Shown here one piece after another: positions 25,971 to 32,809 of a DNA stretch of 47,150 nucleotides. Positions within the stretch are counted from its first letter, which is position 1. Every line of letters starts with the position of its first letter. Source of the stretch: a virus; the IMG/VR virus record IMGVR_UViG_3300034062_007620, positions 1 through 47,150 of that record, one strand, 5' to 3'. Below the pieces are notes generated by a model that did not search any database, had not been told where the DNA came from, and worked only from the letters and a program-made list of their open reading frames with translations. Made by a program: the position numbers and the translations under genes.

Positions 25971-26522
25971 ATGATTGAGATTGTTCACAATTTTCCAATT
26001 ACTGAAATTGAATTTTTTGATCTTGATAAAAAGTTTTCCAAGCTTTGTTGGCACGCAGCGCATGAATTGAAAAAGAAGAATAGCAATAATAATTTTATTG
26101 ATGACGCAGAAGATATAAAGCAAGAGCTTCAGATGAGTATGCTTAGGGCAGGAAGCTATTACAAGAGGCAAGTTTATATCGAGAGATGTCTTGATGTAGC
26201 TAAGAAGTATGTGAGTGATAATTTTATTCAAAAAGTTTTGGAAGAGCTTCAAAATCTTTGGGAGAATAGAACTCGTCACGGAGCCAACCGACAGAAATAT
26301 GGTTGCTTTCAAGAAAATTTACTTGAAAACATTATCAATAGATTTGTTCCAAAGGATCAGCAGCCTAAAAAAGATGCTCCTTTGAAGATTGACACTAAGT
26401 TCACGACATATTGCAAGGCAATTGTTTGGAATGGTCAGAAGAGCATGGGTAAAAGAATTACCCGTGAAAAATCAATTCGTAGTGGTATGGTTTCATTAAG
26501 CGAGTTTGATTTCCTGCATTGA
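25971..26522 (+). CDS. putative sigma factor, gp55-like late transcription factor
   Basis: A 183-residue protein with a sigma region 2-like segment, DDAEDIKQELQMSMLRAGSYYKRQ (44-67, split here as DDAEDIKQEL and MLRAGSYYK), and later FTTYCKAIVWNGQKSMGKRI, which recalls the helix that opens the promoter -10. The C-terminus ends SLSEFDFLH, close in style to the sliding-clamp binding tail of T4 gp55 (SLDFLYE). In T4, gp55 directs host polymerase to TATAAATA late promoters through the clamp. It starts ten bases after the polymerase gene with AAAGGAGA upstream. The identification is from short motifs only. Confidence 0.45.
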   Translation: MIEIVHNFPITEIEFFDLDKKFSKLCWHAAHELKKKNSNNNFIDDAEDIKQELQMSMLRAGSYYKRQVYIERCLDVAKKYVSDNFIQKVLEELQNLWENRTRHGANRQKYGCFQENLLENIINRFVPKDQQPKKDAPLKIDTKFTTYCKAIVWNGQKSMGKRITREKSIRSGMVSLSEFDFLH

Positions 26523-26534
26523 GATCAATATAAT
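26506..26534 (+). promoter_or_regulatory. sigma70-like promoter of the small RNA
   Basis: TTGATT (26506-26511), 17-bp spacer, perfect TATAAT (26529-26534). It lies over the 3' end of the sigma-like gene, and predicts a start near 26541, exactly at the closing stem of the small RNA. Confidence 0.65.
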
Positions 26535-26539
26535 ATTTT

Positions 26540-26641
26540 GAGCAGTATAGTTCGCCGTCCTGACCATATTTTATAAAATACATTTAATTAATTTACATAG
26601 TTCGCAATGGCTGAGTTTAACGGCGTGCTGCTCATTTTTTT
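26540..26641 (+). ncRNA. candidate ~100-nt small RNA with intrinsic terminator
   Basis: An RNA of about 100 nt is predicted by three independent signals: the promoter just upstream, long-range pairing, and a T-run. The closing stem is TGAGCAG (26539-26545) with CTGCTCA (26628-26634), stacked near CGCCGT (26553-26558) with ACGGCG (26620-26625), and seven T follow at 26635-26641. The AT-rich interior holds the palindrome ATTTTATAAAAT and a CCAT/ATGG pair. The nonamer ATAGTTCGC occurs twice (26547-26555 and 26597-26605). No reading frame of note is present. It could regulate the flanking sigma-like and helicase genes or act in trans; class unknown. Confidence 0.6.
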
Positions 26642-26676
26642 CAAATTAATCTAGATGATTTCATATTTTTGTGTTA

Positions 26677-26725
26677 TTCTGGTGTGAGCCTACAGGAATA
26701 ATTGATGCGTGAACTCACACCAGAA
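26677..26725 (+). promoter_or_regulatory. 12-bp inverted repeat framing the helicase start codon
   Basis: TTCTGGTGTGAG (26677-26688) and CTCACACCAGAA (26714-26725) are perfect complements separated by 25 bases. The loop contains the ribosome site AGGA (26694-26697) and the ATG (26705-26707). In mRNA this presents the start region in a hairpin loop, as in translational operators bound by phage regulatory proteins. It may also act as a DNA operator. Confidence 0.65.
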
Positions 26726-28234
26726 GAACAAGCCAAGCTTGAATCAATGACTGACCCAGAAGTCATTAGGCCTAAATTTGCATGGGATGATACTTTTCAG
26801 CGCAGATTGTTGGCGATGATTTTGACTGATGATTATATGCTTGTTCAGTCGATGGATAAAATTAAACCTGAATATTTTAGCAATGAGGCTCATGTAATTA
26901 TTTGTCGTATTCTTCTTGAATATTTTAGCACCAAAAAGTCTATACCAAAGGATTGGATACTTCAGCAAGAATTATCTAATGCCCTTAAAGATCGTGATCG
27001 TACAATTCAGTTGCATTATCAAGCTGAATTGAAAAGTGTTTATGACTATTATGTCCCGGGAGTTGATTCTCGTGAATACCTGATAGACAAGGTAACATAT
27101 TTTGCTAAAGTTCAAGCTGTAAAGCTTGCTTTCCATTCTAGTTTGGAAAAAATGCAAGAGGCTCCTGAAGATGAAAAAACATGGAGTTTTGTTTACGAAA
27201 AAATGCGTGAAGCCATGCTCGTGGATAGGTCTTACGAACCGGGTCTTGAATACTTCATGAATATTGACGAAATGTTTCGTCGTATGGATGATGTATTCAT
27301 TGGTAAAGATAGATTCACATCGGGTTTCCCAGCGATTGACAATGCCTTGACGGGCGGCGGATTGTTTGCTGGTCAGATTGGAAGTTGGATTGGCTTGCCG
27401 GGAACTGGTAAGTCTCTAGCTCTAGTAAAAACTGCTGTTCAGAATGTTTTACTTGGCCATAAGGTTCTTTATATTACATTGGAAATGGATGAGCTTGGTA
27501 TTGTTCAGAGATTTACAAGTCAGTTTGCCAAGATGGACATCAATAATCTTCGTGATATGAAGGATGAAATTAAAGCAACTATTGAAGAATTCAAAAAGGA
27601 AAAAGAAGATCCAAATCTATTGCACGTCAAACAGTTTCCCGGCGGTCAGATTGATGTCAATGGAATTAGAGCATATATGGCGCAATTAGAATTAAGAGGA
27701 TGGAAGCCTAATGTTTTAATTGTTGACTATGTTGGTGAAATGAAAGACGATCCATCAGTTAAAAAATATGAAAGTGCTTATCGTATTTTGCGTGATCTTC
27801 GTGGTTATGGAGTTGAAAAAGGTCATTGTACATTTACATGTGTTCAGCCAAACCAAAGTGCTGCAAAACTTGAAGTTGGTCAATATATTGATGAATCTAA
27901 TATTGGCACTAGCTTTGATCAGTTCAAACCTCTTGATGCTTTCTGGTCAATTAATCAGCAAGTTCTTGAAAAAGATGCTGAAGTTGGAAGGGTTTTTGTC
28001 ATTAAGCACAGGAATGGTCGGTCAAGGTTTGCATTTAAGATTGGCTTTGATTATAAGATTGGTACTCTTGACATGTTTGAAATATCGAAGGATACATATC
28101 GTGAAAGAATGAACTTGATTCAGGAAAAGAAAGCTGGAGAAGTTACTATGGACAATGTAGGCGATGCTCCTTCGGGCAAGAAGCAGCGCAGTAAAAAGGG
28201 ATTTGTTCCAGAAGAAGACACCTACGAGGCATAA
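26705..28234 (+). CDS. replicative DNA helicase, DnaB/gp41-type
   Basis: A 509-residue hexameric helicase that unwinds DNA ahead of the fork. The N-terminal domain (about 20-160) is DnaB-like (AMILTDDYMLVQSMDKIKPE). The RecA-like core has TSGFPAIDNALTGGGLF, Walker A GLPGTGKS near residue 232, LEMDELG (H1a), Walker B NVLIVDYVGEM and QPNQ at motif H3, then an arginine-finger region NGRSRFAFKIGFDY. ATG at 26705 is chosen over an adjacent TTG because it has the better ribosome spacing. The tail is basic then acidic. The start codon lies within a 12-bp hairpin, suggesting translational control. Confidence 0.93.
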   Translation: MRELTPEEQAKLESMTDPEVIRPKFAWDDTFQRRLLAMILTDDYMLVQSMDKIKPEYFSNEAHVIICRILLEYFSTKKSIPKDWILQQELSNALKDRDRTIQLHYQAELKSVYDYYVPGVDSREYLIDKVTYFAKVQAVKLAFHSSLEKMQEAPEDEKTWSFVYEKMREAMLVDRSYEPGLEYFMNIDEMFRRMDDVFIGKDRFTSGFPAIDNALTGGGLFAGQIGSWIGLPGTGKSLALVKTAVQNVLLGHKVLYITLEMDELGIVQRFTSQFAKMDINNLRDMKDEIKATIEEFKKEKEDPNLLHVKQFPGGQIDVNGIRAYMAQLELRGWKPNVLIVDYVGEMKDDPSVKKYESAYRILRDLRGYGVEKGHCTFTCVQPNQSAAKLEVGQYIDESNIGTSFDQFKPLDAFWSINQQVLEKDAEVGRVFVIKHRNGRSRFAFKIGFDYKIGTLDMFEISKDTYRERMNLIQEKKAGEVTMDNVGDAPSGKKQRSKKGFVPEEDTYEA

Positions 28235-28236
28235 AA

Positions 28237-28410
28237 ATGGCTAAATATAAAGTTTTTGAAAATGTTCTGAATGAATATGTCAATCATCCAACTCAAGTTT
28301 TGGTTGACGAAGTTGAGGCTAATTCTCCGCAAGAAGCCGCCAATATTATTCGTACTATCCATCCCAACAAGGTAAGTTTGACAATTAATGGTCAGCAATT
28401 TGAGGGATAA
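28237..28410 (+). CDS. small hypothetical protein (57 aa)
   Basis: A 57-residue protein starting two bases after the helicase stop. It is mildly acidic with an alternating beta/alpha/beta look: KYKVFENVLNEYV, then EANSPQEAANIIRTI, then KVSLTINGQQFEG. The coding potential is supported by tight packing between neighbours and codon use like theirs. Family not recognised. Expression is probably coupled to the helicase. Confidence 0.6.
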   Translation: MAKYKVFENVLNEYVNHPTQVLVDEVEANSPQEAANIIRTIHPNKVSLTINGQQFEG

Positions 28411-28412
28411 TT

Positions 28413-28574
28413 GTGAGACAGTTTGAAAACATAAATGATGTTGCTAAAATCTATAATAGTCCTAAATATGGACTTGGTCCTGATGGAGGTCATCCTCCAG
28501 ATCAATTTGATCGTAGTTATTTTACTGCTGATAAGGCTTGTTTTTTTATTGGAGAGTCATTATATGGCCATTGA
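28413..28574 (+). CDS. small hypothetical protein (53 aa)
   Basis: GTG at 28413, two bases after the preceding stop and following GAGGG, opens 53 codons. The product is polar with a Gly/Pro-rich centre (GLGPDGGHPPDQFDRSYF) and a single cysteine. Its stop lies 11 bases inside the next gene. No family recognised. Confidence 0.5.
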   Translation: MRQFENINDVAKIYNSPKYGLGPDGGHPPDQFDRSYFTADKACFFIGESLYGH

Positions 28575-29067
28575 TGCACCTTTGGAAAAAGTTCGAGTAA
28601 CAGTTCAGGGCAAAGAGATTATTCTCGACCCTGATAACATGAAATATAATGAAAATAATCTCCCAGAATATATGAGCAAAGAATATGGATGGGTTGATTA
28701 TTTGGGTAAACAACTGGAATATGCTCAGAAAGAATTATTGATTGCAGAAGTTGATTCGGAAGCGATTTATAGTTTGAGATTCATTGAATCAAAAGACGCT
28801 GGAAATTCAGATAATTATGCCAAGGCTTATTCAACAGCAAATGTTGATGTTGTTGCTGCAAAAAGACATGTTATTGATAGGAAAGAAGTTGTCGGGCATA
28901 TTAAGGCTCATTTGAAAGCATGGGACAAGAATCATGAAAATGTACAAAATAGAGGTCATTCTTTAAGACAAGAAATGAAAGTTCTTAATCGTGATATTTA
29001 CGATACCGATGCTAATAAAACCGATGCTAATAAAAATTCTTGCACATTTGAAGATTATTTAAAATAA
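28564..29067 (+). CDS. possible UvsY-like recombination mediator
   Basis: A 167-residue protein starting at ATG 28564; the frame is open back to 28435 but that part overlaps the preceding small gene. The centre is a long helical stretch: EYGWVDYLGKQLEYAQKELL, then VDVVAAKRHVIDRKEVVGHI, then AWDKNHENVQNRGHSLRQEM. The spacing resembles T4 UvsY (tyrosine-tryptophan start, a DKDVLKVETTLQYW-like helix, then RSFALKHIQDM). UvsY loads UvsX onto gp32-coated DNA, and both partners are encoded here. Similarity is by eye only; the C-terminus has a short repeat TDANKTDANK. Confidence 0.45.
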   Translation: MAIDAPLEKVRVTVQGKEIILDPDNMKYNENNLPEYMSKEYGWVDYLGKQLEYAQKELLIAEVDSEAIYSLRFIESKDAGNSDNYAKAYSTANVDVVAAKRHVIDRKEVVGHIKAHLKAWDKNHENVQNRGHSLRQEMKVLNRDIYDTDANKTDANKNSCTFEDYLK

Positions 29068-29069
29068 GA

Positions 29070-29097
29070 TTGACTTAAATTATTTATTTTGTATATT
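29070..29097 (+). promoter_or_regulatory. sigma70-like promoter
   Basis: TTGACT (29070-29075), 16-bp spacer, TATATT (29092-29097). It lies just upstream of the acetyltransferase gene and probably also serves the deaminase fusion. Confidence 0.6.
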
Positions 29098-29119
29098 GTC
29101 TCTAGGAAGGGGACATAAC

Positions 29120-29623
29120 ATGTCAGAACCGACGATGCGATGGATACTGCAAAGCGACATTTCTTCAATCATTGAGATAGAAAATCAATGTTTTCCTTTT
29201 CCTTGGGATGAAAGGGATTTTGATATTTGTCTTAAAAATAAAGACAATGTTGGTCTTGTTATTGAAAAAGATCATAATATAATTGGGTATCTTATTTTCA
29301 GTTTGGGTAAAAATTGTTATAATGTTATAAGTTTGGCTGTTGATCCCAAAATGTGTCGTAAGGGCTATGGGAATCGCATGATCCAATATTTGATAACAAA
29401 AATTAGATCTTCAACACAAGGTCCGAGAAATAAAATAAATGTGATTGTCAGTGATCAAAACTTAAATTGTCATCAATTTTTAAAGGCAATTAGTTTTACT
29501 GCAATAAAGGTTCGTAAAAATTATTTTGGTCCACTTCACGATGCTTATGAATTCGTTCTTGATATGAATGAAGTCAAAAAAAATATTGTGAAAAGAAACT
29601 ATAAGGCTAAGAAGAATGCATAG
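29120..29623 (+). CDS. GNAT acetyltransferase, RimI-like
   Basis: A 167-residue GNAT enzyme transferring acetyl from acetyl-CoA. The acetyl-CoA binding motif A is ISLAVDPKMCRKGYGNRMIQYL (given here as VDPKMCRKGYGNRM), with the typical R/Q-x-x-G-x-G/A pattern as RKGYGN. The N-terminal IIEIENQCFPFPWDERDF resembles RimI, which acetylates the N-terminus of ribosomal protein S18; the tail is lysine-rich. ATG at 29120 is preferred because AGGAAGGGGA lies at good spacing. Target unknown: it may modify host or phage proteins. Confidence 0.8.
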   Translation: MSEPTMRWILQSDISSIIEIENQCFPFPWDERDFDICLKNKDNVGLVIEKDHNIIGYLIFSLGKNCYNVISLAVDPKMCRKGYGNRMIQYLITKIRSSTQGPRNKINVIVSDQNLNCHQFLKAISFTAIKVRKNYFGPLHDAYEFVLDMNEVKKNIVKRNYKAKKNA

Positions 29624-29640
29624 GACATGTTGAGGATCTA

Positions 29641-30537
29641 ATGGTAGAAAATAATGATTTGACAGGATTTATCAGCAATGATATTCCTGTTCTTGGCAAT
29701 GATGAAAAAAGACAATGTGGAGATTTGCCACTTGTTTATGTTGACAACTTGAAGAAAAATACGATAGGCAAAAAAATACCTTTTGATTTGTCACCGCAAT
29801 ATTTGTGGAATTTATTTCTGAATCAAAACGGAAAATGTAGCCTGTCTGGAATGCCATTAGAATTTAATTCATTTGATTTAGAAGGTGATTTTTCTTCTGT
29901 CTTTTTAGACATGATAGATCGTTCCCTTGGATATATTGAAGGGAATGTTCGTTGGATACATAAAAATTTAAGTATTATGCGAGGTAGTTTCACAGATGAT
30001 GTTTTTCTTGAATATTGCAGAAGATGCTTTTTAAATAATTATTCTATTGGGAAAATTGAAAGGCCTACTTTTGATGAATACTTTCTAAACATAGCATTTG
30101 ATGTTTCTTTAAGATCAGATGATCCTGATATTAGACATGGATCTGTGATCGTTACCAGTCAAAATCATATTATTGGAACTGGATATAATGCGACAATTCG
30201 TGGATCGGATAAGAGCAAAATTCCTTATAAAATAAGAGATAAAAAAAGATTATGGATGATTCACGCAGAAGAGAATGCCATTTTGAACTGTACCACAAAT
30301 CCACTTACCATAGGTGGATCTAAAATATACATAACAGGAACTCCATGCGTTAATTGCTTGCAGAGAATTATCAATTTTGGCATAAATGAAATAATTTATG
30401 CCAAGAGAGTTGGTTCTATTACGGAAAACGATGAAACAAATAAAATGAGACAAGATATAATTTTAATGTCTGGAATTAAAATTCGTGAATTTGATTTAGA
30501 TAATGTTTGGTTAAAGAAAGCGGTAGATGTCAATTAG
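29641..30537 (+). CDS. HNH-like domain fused to deoxycytidylate deaminase
   Basis: A 298-residue two-domain protein. Residues about 50-130 look like the small HNH-type nuclease module common in phages: KCSLSGMPLEF (65-75), FLDMIDRSLGYIEGNVRWIH (88-107), then SIMRGSF and YCRRCF. Residues about 140-298 are a dCMP deaminase with zinc ligands H208 (in HAEEN, E210 as proton shuttle), C236 and C239 (PCVNC). dCMP deaminase makes dUMP for dTMP synthesis. A fusion with a nuclease-like module is unusual. The first HNH half is somewhat degenerate, so it may bind DNA or zinc rather than cut. It overlaps the convergent gene by eight bases. Confidence 0.8.
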   Translation: MVENNDLTGFISNDIPVLGNDEKRQCGDLPLVYVDNLKKNTIGKKIPFDLSPQYLWNLFLNQNGKCSLSGMPLEFNSFDLEGDFSSVFLDMIDRSLGYIEGNVRWIHKNLSIMRGSFTDDVFLEYCRRCFLNNYSIGKIERPTFDEYFLNIAFDVSLRSDDPDIRHGSVIVTSQNHIIGTGYNATIRGSDKSKIPYKIRDKKRLWMIHAEENAILNCTTNPLTIGGSKIYITGTPCVNCLQRIINFGINEIIYAKRVGSITENDETNKMRQDIILMSGIKIREFDLDNVWLKKAVDVN

Positions 30538-31480
30538 CTTTACATTCTTTTTGAAAAGCATCGATTATTTCTTCAAATCTAATATCGCTCATACAAGGTT
30601 TTATAATTTCTTTTGATTTTGGACAGATTGTGCAATTATAGCATGGACCACAATCCCAATTGCCATTGTCACGATGTCTTTGAACCAATGTGAATTTGTA
30701 ATATTTACCGTATACTTTTCCATCGGTAAATGAAAAAATTCCTACTAATGGTTTTTTTAAAGCTCCAGCAAGATGAAATGTTCCTGTGTCAATCGATATG
30801 ACATAATCTGCTGCTGCTGTCAATCCTGCCCAAGCAGAAAGTTCTATATTAATAAATTGAACAGTATTTGTTAGTGTGAATATTTCAATTGGCTCTTTGT
30901 GAATTGTAAAAACAAAGAACCCAAGCTCTTTGAGTTTGCTTATTGTTTGGTAGGTAGTTTTTTCTGGCAGACTTTTAGCTTGGCCGAAATTGTCTTTTGT
31001 TGATTGAGTTGCGAATAAAACAGTTGGCAGTTTTTGTGGATTAAGTTCTTCAATAAATTTTTTATAAAGATCTACATCATTAATTTCCATGTGACAGTTG
31101 TGATTCGTAAGTTCTACACCACAACTTTTCGCCCATATGTCACTGCGATGGTCAGTATTTCTCCCGCCCATTTTACTTTCATGAACACGACAAGCTGTGC
31201 TTATGTCAAAAATAATGCCATAATCTCTTTCATTGATTTCTTCTATAGGCACCCATTTTGCAAATGGGTGATTATTTGCAAAATCTTTATATAATTTAGG
31301 ACATGTGTAGGTTAATTCTATTTCTGGCATGTGTTTTTGAAAATCTTCAAACATCATTCTTTGCATGATGATATCACCATGACCACCATACTTTCTTTTA
31401 ATTAAAACCTTATTTCTTCTCAGAAAGTGTTCTTTTAGACTTATTGGTTCAATTTGTTTTTTCTTAACATAAGGAAACAT
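30530..31480 (-). CDS. GT9-like (heptosyltransferase-fold) glycosyltransferase
   Basis: A 316-residue GT-B protein of the ADP-heptose:LPS heptosyltransferase type. Features: VLIKRKYGGHGDIIMQRMMF (the G-D-I loop at the N-terminus), a central PTVLFATQSTKDNF segment, and the C-terminal VISIDTGTFHLAGALKKPLVGIF, the classic D-T/S-x-x-x-H-x-A signature. A cysteine cluster near the end (CGPCYNCTIC) may bind zinc, as in some family members. Only a weak ribosome site precedes the ATG, and TATAAT occurs on this strand 35-45 bases upstream. Sugar donor unknown. Confidence 0.82.
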   Translation of the reverse strand: MFPYVKKKQIEPISLKEHFLRRNKVLIKRKYGGHGDIIMQRMMFEDFQKHMPEIELTYTCPKLYKDFANNHPFAKWVPIEEINERDYGIIFDISTACRVHESKMGGRNTDHRSDIWAKSCGVELTNHNCHMEINDVDLYKKFIEELNPQKLPTVLFATQSTKDNFGQAKSLPEKTTYQTISKLKELGFFVFTIHKEPIEIFTLTNTVQFINIELSAWAGLTAAADYVISIDTGTFHLAGALKKPLVGIFSFTDGKVYGKYYKFTLVQRHRDNGNWDCGPCYNCTICPKSKEIIKPCMSDIRFEEIIDAFQKECKAN

Positions 31481-31544
31481 ATATATATTGTCTCTTTTTA
31501 CTACCTCGGTATTACAATTATAAAAGTTCAGGCTGTCTGTATGG

Positions 31545-31664
31545 ATGTCGGATCATTATGTAATACCTGAAACCTTAATGCAGGAAAAGGATGCTTTGAG
31601 GCACTTTTCAAAGGCAATTCAAATAAGTTTAATTAAAAACTTGAAATCGAGACAGAGAGGTTAA
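31545..31664 (+). CDS. possible 39-aa protein
   Basis: ATG at 31545 opens 39 codons ending in TAA at 31662, in an otherwise empty 200-base gap between two minus-strand genes. The product has an ordered, protein-like composition (VIPETLMQEKDALRHFSKAI, then KNLKSRQRG) and is basic at the end. The stop lies in the left arm of the hairpin at 31652. No strong ribosome site is present, so support is moderate. Confidence 0.4.
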   Translation: MSDHYVIPETLMQEKDALRHFSKAIQISLIKNLKSRQRG

Positions 31665-31685
31665 CCTTGTTGGTTTAGCCTCTCT
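31652..31685. terminator. hairpin near the end of the UDP-galactopyranose mutase gene
   Basis: AGAGAGG and CCTCTCT pair around a further imperfect TTAACC/GGTTTAG stem. It lies at the 3' end of both the minus-strand mutase gene and the plus-strand 39-codon frame. There is no strong U-run on either strand, so it is a probable but weak bidirectional transcript end. Confidence 0.4.
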
Positions 31686-32808
31686 ACACAAATGTTTTAA
31701 ACTTAGTTAATGCTGAAGCAATTGTCTGGTCAATGTCCAGATATTTATATTCACCAAGCCTTCCTCCAAAAGTGATTTCTTTGTGGTTTGTTTTAAGATC
31801 TGCGTACTTATTGTATAGTTCGCTGTTTTTATCATCTCTGATTGGATAGTAAGGTTCGGGATGATCTTTAAATGCAACTGGAATGTCATATGAGACAACA
31901 GTTTCTTCTTTCGATTGCAGCTTGACTTCATAATGTTTTGGATTGTTTTTGTAAAAATGCTTATGCTCTATTGTCCTGATATGTGGCACAGACATGTCTA
32001 CATGATTAAACACAGCATTCCCTTGATAGTCGCCATGCATTTTTTTGTGTTCAAATCTTAAAGTGTTGTATTCCAAAGATCCAAACTCATAGTCGTAAAA
32101 CTTATCTATTGGTCCTGTGTAGATCAGATGTTTGGCATAATCACGCCATTTGTTTCTAATTGTAAAAAAATCAGTATTGAGTTCTGTTTTAATTCCATCA
32201 AGCATATTTTTTATTGTTGCTGAATATCCTTCATTTGGAATGCCTTGATATTTTGTTGTGAAATAATTTTCTTCATAAGTAAGTCTTATTGGCAGTCTCT
32301 GAATTATTGAGGCTGGAAGATCTCTAGGTTCTTTCATCCATTGTTTTTTAGTGTATCCATAAAAGAATAATTCATAGATTTCCTTGCCAACTCTGTCTAA
32401 AGCCCATTCTTCAAAGTTTCTAGGATTTTCGCATGGTATCCGCACATCTTGCAGTTTACGGTATGCTTCTTCTGGATTGATAACTCCCCATAATTGATGA
32501 AGAGTCATCATGTTAATTGGGAATGAATAAACATTTCCTTTAGATAAAACTTTTGGTTTGTTTGTGAAAGGCATAATTGTTGTGAATTTATTAATGAAGT
32601 CCCAGACTTCTTCGCTTTGAGTGTGGAATATGTGCGCTCCATATTCACTTACAATAATGCCATTGTCCCATTTTCGATCATATGTTGCGCCAGCAATGTG
32701 ATTGTTTTTATCAATTACAAGGCACTTTTTGCCAGCATCTGTTGCTTTTCTTGCAAAAGTGGCACCAAAGAATCCTGATCCCACAATCATAAAGTCAAAT
32801 TCAGGCAT
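31684..32808 (-). CDS. glf: UDP-galactopyranose mutase
   Basis: Interconverts UDP-galactopyranose and UDP-galactofuranose using reduced FAD. The 374-residue length fits bacterial Glf. The FAD dinucleotide fold opens with DFMIVGSGFFGATFARKA and CLVIDKNNHIAGATYDR. Family landmarks include EYGAHIFHT, the YTKKQW region, SFPINMMTLHQLWG, and the C-terminal GGRLGEYKYLDIDQTIASAL. It follows the GT9-like gene at 32810 by one base, so UDP-Galf is probably used by a transferase encoded close by. Glf in a phage implies galactofuranose in a phage-made or phage-modified glycan. Confidence 0.93.
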   Translation of the reverse strand: MPEFDFMIVGSGFFGATFARKATDAGKKCLVIDKNNHIAGATYDRKWDNGIIVSEYGAHIFHTQSEEVWDFINKFTTIMPFTNKPKVLSKGNVYSFPINMMTLHQLWGVINPEEAYRKLQDVRIPCENPRNFEEWALDRVGKEIYELFFYGYTKKQWMKEPRDLPASIIQRLPIRLTYEENYFTTKYQGIPNEGYSATIKNMLDGIKTELNTDFFTIRNKWRDYAKHLIYTGPIDKFYDYEFGSLEYNTLRFEHKKMHGDYQGNAVFNHVDMSVPHIRTIEHKHFYKNNPKHYEVKLQSKEETVVSYDIPVAFKDHPEPYYPIRDDKNSELYNKYADLKTNHKEITFGGRLGEYKYLDIDQTIASALTKFKTFV

Positions 32809-32809
32809 T

